Assembly: GCA_945988865.1 (NCBI GenBank)
Contig: CAMFTQ010000006.1
Coordinates: forward strand, 1 to 13,171
Direction of reading: 5' to 3'
From: an uncultured Anaeromassilibacillus sp.
GTDB lineage: Bacteria; Bacillota; Clostridia; Oscillospirales; Acutalibacteraceae
Length of the DNA: 13,171 nt
Positions within the stretch are counted from its first letter, which is position 1, and the number at the start of each line of letters is the position of its first letter. Below the pieces are notes generated by a model. The model searched no databases. It saw only the letters and a list, made by a program, of their open reading frames with translations, and had not been told where the DNA came from. Shown here one piece after another: positions 7,220 through 12,791 of the stretch. The translations under genes were made by a program, and so were the position numbers.

Positions 7220-7248
7220 ATTTTATCACATATCGTATTAAGTGTCAA
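7220..7248 (-). promoter_or_regulatory. Sigma-A promoter of the polyamine operon leader
   Basis: Minus strand: perfect -35 TTGACA (7248-7243), 17-base spacer, -10 TAAAAT (7225-7220) preceded by TGA, an extended -10. The predicted start is near 7213. It lies between the hemW stop and the leader, so speA has its own transcription unit. Confidence 0.85.
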
Positions 7249-7284
7249 TGCTTTTGCAAAAAGTGAAAGCATTTTGCAAAAAAA

Positions 7285-8385
7285 TCAGAAAAGCAAGTCA
7301 GAAATAATAGAATTTGAAAGCAAAAAGCCTTTTCTTGTCAATGCAATATTTTTATCGGTGATTGTCAAAAATCCTGCTTTTTCGTACTTTTTAGCCTTGT
7401 TTAGGATACTATCTGAAATCGTCTTGTTAAAACGCTTTTTGTATTCGTCAAAATTTATTCCGTCAGACAGTCGAAGGCGAAGCATTATGTATTCTTCCTG
7501 CGTACCGCCTATGCCGTCATTATGAATTACATCGTTTTTGAAATCGTCAAAGCTTCTTGAATAATAAAAGCGTTCGCCGTTAATAAAGGAATGAGCTGAC
7601 GGACCTAAGCCTAAGTATTCATCGCAATTCCAGTATTTAAGATTGTGTCGGCTCTCGAAGCCTTGTTTGCAGAAATTTGATATTTCATACTGATTGTAGC
7701 CGTTTTTTATAAGCTCGTCACAGCAAAGCTCATAGAGGTATGCCTGATAATCATCATCGCAAAACGGTATTTCGTTTCTTTTTTTGTAAAAAGGAGTATT
7801 TTCTTCTATCTTTAATATATAAGCGGAAATATGGCTTACACCGCTGTCTGCACAAAATTCGATTGAATTTTTAAGGCTTTCCTCTGTCTGATAAGGCACA
7901 CCGAGCATTAAATCAAGAGAAATATTTGTAAACCCTGATTTTTTTGCAAGTGATAATGTATTTATTACATCAATTGTATTGTGCTTTCTGCCAAGGATAA
8001 GCTGTTCCTTTTCGTTTGCCGATTGAAGCCCTACAGAAAGTCTGTTAAATCCGGCACTGTAGAGGTTTGAAAAATCAATCAGACTTTGTGATGTAGGGTT
8101 TACTTCGACAGTGACTTCGGGATTTGAGGTTCTGAAATTCTTATATACGGCGTTTAAAATCTTTACTAAGTTTTTATCTCCTATCAATGACGGAGTGCCG
8201 CCGCCGAAATATATTGTGTCAACGGTTTTTTCGCTGAATCTTTCGGAGTAAAGCTCTGTTTTAAAAATCAGAATATCTGTGTAGTCGTCAAAATCACTTT
8301 GAGATGTTGACACGCTGAAAAAGTCACAGTACGGACATTTTTGTTTGCAAAAGGGTATGTGAATATAAAGACCGATGTTGCTCAT
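7285..8385 (-). CDS. hemW: Radical SAM heme chaperone HemW (HemN-like)
   Basis: Radical SAM protein of 366 residues, the HemW size. The N-terminus YIHIPFCKQKCPYCDFF carries the CxxxCxxC 4Fe-4S motif at Cys13, Cys17 and Cys20. Phe rather than Cys at position 22 separates HemW from true oxygen-independent coproporphyrinogen oxidase HemN, which has CxxxCxxCxC. GGGTPS (61-66) is the SAM-binding motif, and RLSVGLQSANE (115-125) and ISLDLMLGVPYQTEE are family hallmarks; the C-terminal part has the HemN-C-like YIMLRLRLSDGI. HemW inserts heme into respiratory proteins in some bacteria; many heme-poor Clostridia also carry it, with unknown clients, so the physiological role here is open. No heme gene is nearby. 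The start ATG has GAGGTT 5 bases upstream. It has its own promoter and a long 5' UTR. No convincing terminator follows its stop codon. Confidence 0.9.
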   Translation of the reverse strand: MSNIGLYIHIPFCKQKCPYCDFFSVSTSQSDFDDYTDILIFKTELYSERFSEKTVDTIYFGGGTPSLIGDKNLVKILNAVYKNFRTSNPEVTVEVNPTSQSLIDFSNLYSAGFNRLSVGLQSANEKEQLILGRKHNTIDVINTLSLAKKSGFTNISLDLMLGVPYQTEESLKNSIEFCADSGVSHISAYILKIEENTPFYKKRNEIPFCDDDYQAYLYELCCDELIKNGYNQYEISNFCKQGFESRHNLKYWNCDEYLGLGPSAHSFINGERFYYSRSFDDFKNDVIHNDGIGGTQEEYIMLRLRLSDGINFDEYKKRFNKTISDSILNKAKKYEKAGFLTITDKNIALTRKGFLLSNSIISDLLF

Positions 8386-8408
8386 AATTTAACCTCATAT
8401 AAAGGGGT

Positions 8409-8434
8409 GGGGCAGAAACTTGCGTTTCTGCCCC
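8409..8434 (-). promoter_or_regulatory. Perfect GC-rich hairpin in the hemW 5' UTR
   Basis: An 11-bp perfect inverted repeat (GGGGCAGAAAC / GTTTCTGCCCC) with a 4-base loop lies 12 bases before the hemW ribosome binding site. It has no T-tract on either strand, so it is not a standard terminator. It may be an mRNA-stabilising stem, a regulatory element or a protein-binding palindrome; the function is unknown. Confidence 0.6.
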
Positions 8435-8515
8435 GAATTTGGAAGGTATATGAAAAAATAGGAAAAAAGCTAATTAAACATCGACAAAATGCTATTTGTT
8501 TCTATCGACTTATAG

Positions 8516-8544
8516 ATGATACTACATTTTAATACAAATGTCAA
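8516..8544 (-). promoter_or_regulatory. Probable hemW promoter
   Basis: Minus strand: perfect -35 TTGACA (8544-8539), 17-base spacer, -10 TATCAT (8521-8516). The predicted start is near 8509, giving a 5' UTR of about 125 nt. Divergent from the tRNA-Ser promoter. The -10 overlaps TATAGATGAT (8511-8520), a decamer also found in the arsR operator. Confidence 0.65.
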
Positions 8545-8616
8545 GTGTTTTTAATTTTTTGTAGAAAAATAATATTTTACGAAATTTATGTGCAGAGAAA
8601 TGTATAAAAATTTATG

Positions 8617-8645
8617 TTGACATATTGATAAAAAGAATGTAAAAT
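8617..8645 (+). promoter_or_regulatory. Promoter of tRNA-Ser(CGA)
   Basis: Plus strand: perfect -35 TTGACA (8617-8622), 17-base spacer, -10 TAAAAT (8640-8645). The start should fall near 8652, about 13 bases before the mature tRNA 5' end. Confidence 0.85.
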
Positions 8646-8664
8646 AGTGCTGTTACAAATACTT

Positions 8665-8756
8665 GGAGGAGTACCCAAGCGGCTGAAGGGTCCGGCTTCG
8701 AACACCGGTAGGTCGGTAACACCGACGCGGGGGTTCAAATCCCCCCTCCTCCGCCA
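8665..8756 (+). tRNA. tRNA-Ser (anticodon CGA)
   Basis: A 92-nt class II tRNA with encoded CCA. The acceptor stem GGAGGAG pairs with CTCCTCC and the discriminator base is G, as in serine tRNAs. The D-arm is CCC...GGG; the anticodon loop TTCGAAC gives CGA, reading UCG. The long variable arm GTCGGT-AAC-ACCGAC and T-arm GGGGG-TTCAAAT-CCCCC confirm the type. The top pair of the anticodon stem (31-39) is C/A rather than a Watson-Crick pair. Confidence 0.96.
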
Positions 8757-8760
8757 TTGA

Positions 8761-8787
8761 GCAGGCTTTTTAAAAGTCTGCTTTTTT
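8761..8787 (+). terminator. Terminator of tRNA-Ser
   Basis: Stem GCAGGCTTTT / AAAAGTCTGC (one G-T pair) at 8761-8781, followed by T6 on the plus strand, starting 4 bases after the tRNA CCA end. Confidence 0.85.
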
Positions 8788-8804
8788 ATTTGCTTTTTAA
8801 AAGT
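8765..8804. repeat. 13-base direct repeat between the convergent tRNAs
   Basis: GCTTTTTAAAAGT occurs at 8765-8777 and again at 8792-8804 with a 27-base period. The first copy is part of the tRNA-Ser terminator; the second may be a partial duplication of it. Low-complexity AT content makes this weakly informative. Confidence 0.4.
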
Positions 8805-8814
8805 TTTACAGTTA

Positions 8815-8849
8815 GAAAAAACGACAGCTCTCTGTACGAAAACTGTCGT
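8815..8849 (-). terminator. Terminator of tRNA-Leu
   Basis: Minus strand: ACGACAG ... CTGTCGT (8849-8843 paired with 8827-8821), 15-base loop, then a T6 run (8820-8815). It starts 8 bases after the tRNA-Leu 3' end and faces the tRNA-Ser terminator. Confidence 0.85.
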
Positions 8850-8856
8850 TTGTTTG

Positions 8857-8943
8857 TGGTGCCGGTGGCCGGACTCGAACCGGCACGGTGTCGCCACCGG
8901 TGGATTTTGAGTCCACTACGTCTGCCAATTCCATCACACCGGC
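8857..8943 (-). tRNA. tRNA-Leu (anticodon CAA)
   Basis: An 87-nt class II tRNA with encoded CCA. Acceptor stem GCCGGTG / CACCGGC with discriminator A, as in leucine tRNAs. The anticodon stem GTGGA / TCCAC holds the loop CTCAAAA, giving anticodon CAA for UUG. A variable arm of CGGTG-GCGA-CACCG type and T-arm GCCGG-TTCGAGT-CCGGC are present. Confidence 0.96.
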
Positions 8944-8956
8944 ACATAACACAGTT

Positions 8957-8985
8957 ATTATACACTATATGTTTTTGAAAATCAA
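8957..8985 (-). promoter_or_regulatory. Promoter of tRNA-Leu
   Basis: Minus strand: -35 TTGATT (8985-8980), 17-base spacer, perfect -10 TATAAT (8962-8957). The start should fall near 8950, a few bases before the tRNA. Confidence 0.8.
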
Positions 8986-9043
8986 GTGCTAAATTCAGAA
9001 TTATCTGATTTTTTGCAAAGGATCACATAATAAAAACAAAGCC

Positions 9044-9071
9044 CTGACAAAAAAGCCAAGACTCTGCTTTT
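9044..9071 (-). terminator. Weak terminator after cdaR
   Basis: Minus strand: AAAAGC (9071-9066), 9-base loop, GCTTTT (9056-9051), continuing into TT-G. The stem is short and AT-rich, so termination may be partial; a longer alternative pairing with a later GGCTTTGTTTTT is possible. Confidence 0.4.
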
Positions 9072-9079
9072 ATTAAATA

Positions 9080-10363
9080 TTATACAAGCTGTTCATTTTG
9101 CGACACAATTACATTTGCCTTGTAACTACCGTAGGCATAGCATTTTTTAAAGTTGCCTGTTTTAATTGTTACATTCATATCTGTTGAGCCTAAAACTACG
9201 TCTGTTTTGCCGGTGAAATCAATAACAGCCGTTAAATCATCTGCTGTGATTTCAGACATCTGGTCCTCTGTTCCGATAATTGTGACTGTAAGGCTCTTTG
9301 TTGTAGTATCAAGCGAATAACTGCTTGACAAGCCTTGTGACTCAAATTTTGTAACAACGAATGATTTTTTAACAAGTGATGATAAATCAAGCGAAATATT
9401 TACGGCAGTTTCGTTAGATAGGTTTCTGCAATCTGTAGGCAGGTTGATGTCAAGCGTCATATTGTTTACTTTGTTTTGAAGTGTTGAAAAATCTATAGGT
9501 TCTAAATCGATAGTCTGTAGGTTTTTCATCGTTTCCTCGCTGCCTGCAACAAGAATTTTTGACGGAGTAACAGAAAGCCAGCTATCCTCAATTTTTAACC
9601 CCGCAGGTTTGTTGATATATGTCAGTTTCAGCGGAATTTCTTTCTTTGGCAGAACCGAAATAGTAGCTTGTATGCTGTTAACGTTAAGGCTTACGGTGCT
9701 GTCCTTAATCTCATTACCATCGCTGTCAAGCAGAACTAACGGTTTTTCAACAGTCTGAGAAGAAGTCAGAATACCGTCTATTTTGCCGTTTATCTCAACA
9801 CGGGCTATTCTGTCAACCTCTGCTTCTGCTCCTGAAATATTAACGGAAGCGTTTGACAGGATTGTTGTTCCGTAGTAGTTTTCATCAACGTGATACGTCA
9901 TATTGTCGATAATTTCCATATCAACAGACTTAAAGCGATCAACCGTTACCGTAATAAACGACGGTGAAACCTGCGATACAATGTCATACCCTGTTTTAAC
10001 GCCTGCTTTTCTCGCTACAAGCGGGAGCTTGTACGTACCGGGTGCAGTGATTGTGTTTGTCTGCTGTGCAGTAACTACTATGTCTGATTTTGAAAGCGAG
10101 CCTACCGTCACCTTGTTTCCGGTTACCGAAACAGACGCCGTAAGCCCTTCGCCGTCAAACACCTGTAAATTGTCCTTTTGCGCTTCTGCAGGCAGCTCTA
10201 ACGTAACAGGGATATCTGAAATAATAGAAGTAGTGTCAATATCAGAGGTTGAGCTTAACGTAATCCAGAGAGCAAATGATAAAACAACAGATAATACCAT
10301 CAAAAAGTTTTTGTTTCTGAAAATTTTGAAAACTGATTTAGAGTTATCTTTTTTATTTTTCAT
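9080..10363 (-). CDS. cdaR: YbbR-domain protein CdaR, regulator of the diadenylate cyclase
   Basis: Membrane-anchored extracytoplasmic protein of 427 residues that in Bacillus and Listeria binds and modulates CdaA. A short basic N-terminus (KNKKDNSKS...FRNKNF) is followed by one transmembrane segment, LMVLSVVLSFALWITLSS (about 21-38). The rest should be outside the membrane and consists of about four beta-rich YbbR-type repeats (roughly 50-142, 150-238, 243-328 and 335-420), each ending with an alternating hydrophobic strand such as VTVDRF or ATISVLPKKEIPL. This matches the four-repeat layout of B. subtilis CdaR. AAAGGAGG precedes the ATG by about 9 bases. The start overlaps the cdaA stop by 11 bases, so the two are co-translated. 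Unlike many Firmicutes, no glmM follows; the unit ends near a weak terminator and tRNA-Leu. Confidence 0.9.
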   Translation of the reverse strand: MKNKKDNSKSVFKIFRNKNFLMVLSVVLSFALWITLSSTSDIDTTSIISDIPVTLELPAEAQKDNLQVFDGEGLTASVSVTGNKVTVGSLSKSDIVVTAQQTNTITAPGTYKLPLVARKAGVKTGYDIVSQVSPSFITVTVDRFKSVDMEIIDNMTYHVDENYYGTTILSNASVNISGAEAEVDRIARVEINGKIDGILTSSQTVEKPLVLLDSDGNEIKDSTVSLNVNSIQATISVLPKKEIPLKLTYINKPAGLKIEDSWLSVTPSKILVAGSEETMKNLQTIDLEPIDFSTLQNKVNNMTLDINLPTDCRNLSNETAVNISLDLSSLVKKSFVVTKFESQGLSSSYSLDTTTKSLTVTIIGTEDQMSEITADDLTAVIDFTGKTDVVLGSTDMNVTIKTGNFKKCYAYGSYKANVIVSQNEQLV

Positions 10364-11249
10364 CTGAATTATCCTCCTTTCTTCTGGAGGAGAATATTGA
10401 AAACAAATCTGTTCTTTTTTCTTCTTCCTTAGGAATCAGATTTTTTTCAAGAATTTCAATAAGCTGACTTTTGGTGATATTTACATTCAGCACTCCCTTA
10501 ATGGCAACAGAAATAAAGCCTGTTTCTTCGCTTACTACAACAACTACTGCATCTGAATTTTCACTCATACCGATAGCCGCTCTGTGACGTGTGCCTAAGT
10601 TGATATTTATATCCTTGTTATTGCTTGCAAGCGGTAAAATACAGCCTGCGGCATACAGAAGTCCGTCACGAACAATACAAGCCCCATCGTGAAGCGGTGC
10701 TTTGTTAAAGAAAACGTTACCGAACAGAGCAACCGAGGTTTCGCTGTTTAAAACAGTACCTGTCTGTGCAATATCAGAAAGCTTTGTTTCCTTTTCAAAA
10801 ACTATCAATGCGCCTGTTTTTGAAACGCTGAAAACCTGTGCTGCGTCTGCAACATCAATAATAGCTTTGCGTTCCCTGCTTATCCATTCGTCAGAGCGTT
10901 TTCTTTGGTTAATAAGAGCAAATCTTGCTTTTGATATTTTGCTTCTGCCCATTTGCTCAAGTGCGTTTCTTATTTCGGGCTGAAATACTATAGCTAATAG
11001 TATTACACCGAACTCAAGTATCATCTTGATTAACCACGTCATCATAGTTAAATTAAAAATCAAAGAGGCAATATAAATCAGAAGTAAAAGTAAAATGCCC
11101 TTTAAAAGCTGTTCTGCTCTTGTTTCCTGAACAAATTTAAAAACATTGTAAATAATAAAGGCAATCGCTAATATATCAACTGCATCTTTAAATTGAAACG
11201 TATTGATGATAGCAAGAAAATTATTGAAAAGCTGATTTAATAATTCCAT
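10353..11249 (-). CDS. cdaA: Diadenylate cyclase CdaA (c-di-AMP synthase)
   Basis: Membrane-bound DAC-domain enzyme that condenses two ATP into cyclic di-AMP, a messenger controlling potassium and osmolyte balance and wall homeostasis. With the ATG at 11249 it has 298 residues. Three hydrophobic segments (about 24-40, 49-66 and 75-90) form the N-terminal anchor, followed by a conserved VFQPEIRNALEQMGR linker. The catalytic domain has GALIVFE, the DGA motif in APLHDGACIV (188-190) and the RHR motif in LGTRHRAAIG (221-223), both needed for activity. I chose this start because GGAGGAAA lies directly upstream at normal spacing; the in-frame ATGs at 11264 and 11261 have no ribosome binding site, and the second precedes the very bases that form the good one. 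The C-terminal tail is charged (EEEKR...SSRRKEDNSDEK). Confidence 0.95.
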   Translation of the reverse strand: MELLNQLFNNFLAIINTFQFKDAVDILAIAFIIYNVFKFVQETRAEQLLKGILLLLLIYIASLIFNLTMMTWLIKMILEFGVILLAIVFQPEIRNALEQMGRSKISKARFALINQRKRSDEWISRERKAIIDVADAAQVFSVSKTGALIVFEKETKLSDIAQTGTVLNSETSVALFGNVFFNKAPLHDGACIVRDGLLYAAGCILPLASNNKDININLGTRHRAAIGMSENSDAVVVVVSEETGFISVAIKGVLNVNITKSQLIEILEKNLIPKEEEKRTDLFSIFSSRRKEDNSDEK

Positions 11250-11296
11250 ACTTTCCTCCATCATTCATTTTAGAATTCCTATAACTATACATTATA

Positions 11297-11324
11297 ATTT
11301 TATCACAAATTTTCTTTATTGCAA
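11297..11324 (-). promoter_or_regulatory. Probable cdaA-cdaR promoter overlapping the end of the desulfurase gene
   Basis: Minus strand: -35 TTGCAA (11324-11319), 16-base spacer, -10 TAAAAT (11302-11297) with an upstream TGA (extended -10). The -35 hexamer is made by the last two codons of the desulfurase-like gene. A second TATAAT immediately downstream (11296-11291) could also act as -10 with a poor -35. Confidence 0.6.
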
Positions 11325-12485
11325 CTGCTTTTTGACATATTTTCTTTTAGAAATTTCGTTTATTGCAAATATTAGAGCGTCAATCTGCTTTGAAGTTGTA
11401 AAAACAGAAGGGCAAACACGCACTGTACCCTCATCTATTGTGTTCATATACCTGTGTGCAGAGGGTGCGCAGTGAAGTCCTGCTCTGACTGCTATATCGT
11501 ATTTTTCGTTTAAAAGCTGTGCAGTGCTTTCGCTGTTTATACCCTCCAAATTAAAGGAAAGAACAGGCGCAAAGTATTCTTTTTGTGGCTTGTCTGTGTA
11601 GAGAATTACTCTATTATTTCTTTTAAGTGCATTATATAAATCAGTAATCAGTTTCATTTCGTGACTGTAAATGTTCTCTATCCCCTTTTTTCTGACAAAG
11701 CTAACGCCTGCATTAAGAGCTGCGATACCCGATACGTTTGCAGTGCCGCTCTCAAATTTATCGGGCAGTATTTCAGGCTGTAGAAGCTCAGCCGAGCTGC
11801 TGCCTGTTCCTCCTGAAATGAGCGGCTTAACAATCCTGTCGCAGTTTATTATTAGTGCACCTGTACCCATTGTTCCGTACAAGCCCTTATGCCCTGCAAC
11901 GCAGAGAAAGTCAATAGAGGAATTTTGAACATCAATCGGAAATACTCCCGCTGTTTGTGCTGCGTCAACACAAACAATAATTCCGTATTGATGTAACAAA
12001 GCACAAATTCTTTCAATCGGCAGCTTAATTCCGAATACATTTGAGGCGTGTGTAATCACCGCAAGCCTTGTGTTAGATTTAATCGCTTTTCTGAAAGAAT
12101 CGACAGTTGCGTCATTATCAAAGGGGAACACCTCTGCCGCAGTATAGGTAACACCGTTTTTTTCAAGCTCCTTAACAGGACGCATTACCGAGTTATGCTC
12201 AAGAGAAGAAACGATAACGTGGTCGCCCTCTTCTAAAATACCTTTTATAACTGTGTTAAGCGCCGTTGTGCAGTTGAGCGTAAAAATGACATTTTCGTCA
12301 CTTTTAGCATTAAAAAAATCTCTTAGATTTTCTCTGCAATTATACACCTCGCTTGAGGCTTTCAGTGATAATTTGTGACCGCTTCTGCCGGGGTTTGCAG
12401 CATAATATCTGTTCGCTTTTTCTACAGCAGATAAAACGATACTCGGCTTTGGAAAGGTTGTGGCGCAGTTGTCAAGATAAATCAT
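11316..12485 (-). CDS. Cysteine desulfurase-like class V aminotransferase
   Basis: PLP enzyme of 389 residues in the NifS/SufS-like superfamily, closest by motif to the family often found with DUF3343 proteins and selenium genes (the EF2568-type group). The N-terminal MIYLDNCATTFPKP is diagnostic. Catalytic features: His97 in SSLEHNSV, Asp174 and Gln177 in VDAAQTAG, the PLP lysine Lys200 in AGHKGLYGTMGTG, and the putative persulfide cysteine Cys339 in RAGLHCAPSAH. The last is present, so the protein could release sulfur from cysteine or selenium from selenocysteine. It overlaps the upstream DUF3343 gene by 4 bases (ATGA), and AGGA lies 9 bases before the ATG, so the two are coupled. No iron-sulfur scaffold (sufU or nifU) gene is adjacent, which argues against a housekeeping IscS/SufS role. 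The exact acceptor is unknown. Confidence 0.88.
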   Translation of the reverse strand: MIYLDNCATTFPKPSIVLSAVEKANRYYAANPGRSGHKLSLKASSEVYNCRENLRDFFNAKSDENVIFTLNCTTALNTVIKGILEEGDHVIVSSLEHNSVMRPVKELEKNGVTYTAAEVFPFDNDATVDSFRKAIKSNTRLAVITHASNVFGIKLPIERICALLHQYGIIVCVDAAQTAGVFPIDVQNSSIDFLCVAGHKGLYGTMGTGALIINCDRIVKPLISGGTGSSSAELLQPEILPDKFESGTANVSGIAALNAGVSFVRKKGIENIYSHEMKLITDLYNALKRNNRVILYTDKPQKEYFAPVLSFNLEGINSESTAQLLNEKYDIAVRAGLHCAPSAHRYMNTIDEGTVRVCPSVFTTSKQIDALIFAINEISKRKYVKKQLQ

Positions 12486-12712
12486 ACGCTGTTCCTGTCG
12501 GCTATGCCCAACACATTTACTCCGCTTTGCTCCAGATATTCTCTTGCCCTGTGTATGTCCTTTTCAGCTACCAAAAGACTATATCCGCAAGAAGAGGTTC
12601 GGCTAACCTTAGGTGTTCTTTGCACCTGTGACGGAACATTTATTTTTTTTAAAAGGTCACGCCCTTTAATTGCATATGTTACGGACGGTACCATAATTAG
12701 TTTGTAATCCAT
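12482..12712 (-). CDS. DUF3343 small protein (putative sulfur/selenium carrier)
   Basis: A 76-residue protein beginning MDYKLIMVPSVTYAIKGRDLL and containing RTSSCGYSLLV with a single cysteine, Cys42. This matches the compact DUF3343 family, whose conserved CG motif led to its description as a TusA-like putative Se/S carrier. In known neighbourhoods such proteins occur with an EF2568-type cysteine desulfurase and selenium-dependent molybdenum hydroxylase genes; here only the desulfurase partner is present. A plausible role is to accept persulfide or selenium from the downstream enzyme, but that is inference. The ribosome binding site AGAGGTGA (12726-12719) lies 6-7 bases before the ATG and is inside the 3' arm of a long hairpin, so translation may be modulated. 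No separate promoter is obvious. Confidence 0.8.
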   Translation of the reverse strand: MDYKLIMVPSVTYAIKGRDLLKKINVPSQVQRTPKVSRTSSCGYSLLVAEKDIHRAREYLEQSGVNVLGIADRNSV

Positions 12713-12766
12713 AAAAAATCACCTCTGTTTTTTATTTTATACTATGATAAAAATAAAGCAGAGGTG
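12713..12766 (-). terminator. Long hairpin and T-tract between pfk and the DUF3343 gene
   Basis: Minus strand: CACCTCTG (12766-12759) pairs with CAGAGGTG (12727-12720), extended by an AT-rich inner stem (CTTTATTTTTAT against ATAAAATAAAAAA, imperfect), then A-T6 (12719-12713). This fits an intrinsic terminator of the pfk transcript. The T-tract runs directly into the DUF3343 ATG, and the hairpin 3' arm contains its ribosome binding site. Confidence 0.75.
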
Positions 12767-12791
12767 AAAAAGTTATTATATTTTGGCTGAT

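Noticed and set aside
7243..7284. Terminator for hemW formed by AATGCTTT/AAAGCATT
   Set aside because: The stem is short, has a long loop and lacks a following T-tract; it overlaps the speA leader promoter.
7217..7525. 102-codon plus-strand frame at the hemW 3' end
   Set aside because: Mostly the complement of hemW and overlaps the leader promoter; no independent evidence for coding.
8665..8756. Selenocysteine or leucine identity for the plus-strand class II tRNA
   Set aside because: The anticodon is CGA, the discriminator base is G and the acceptor stem is 7 bp, all pointing to serine.
8586..8897. 103-codon minus-strand frame across the tRNA region
   Set aside because: It runs through tRNA-Ser, two terminators and part of tRNA-Leu, which explain the sequence fully.
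9903..10367. 154-codon plus-strand open frame opposite cdaR
   Set aside because: Shadow of the cdaR coding sequence; composition and lack of signals argue against a gene.
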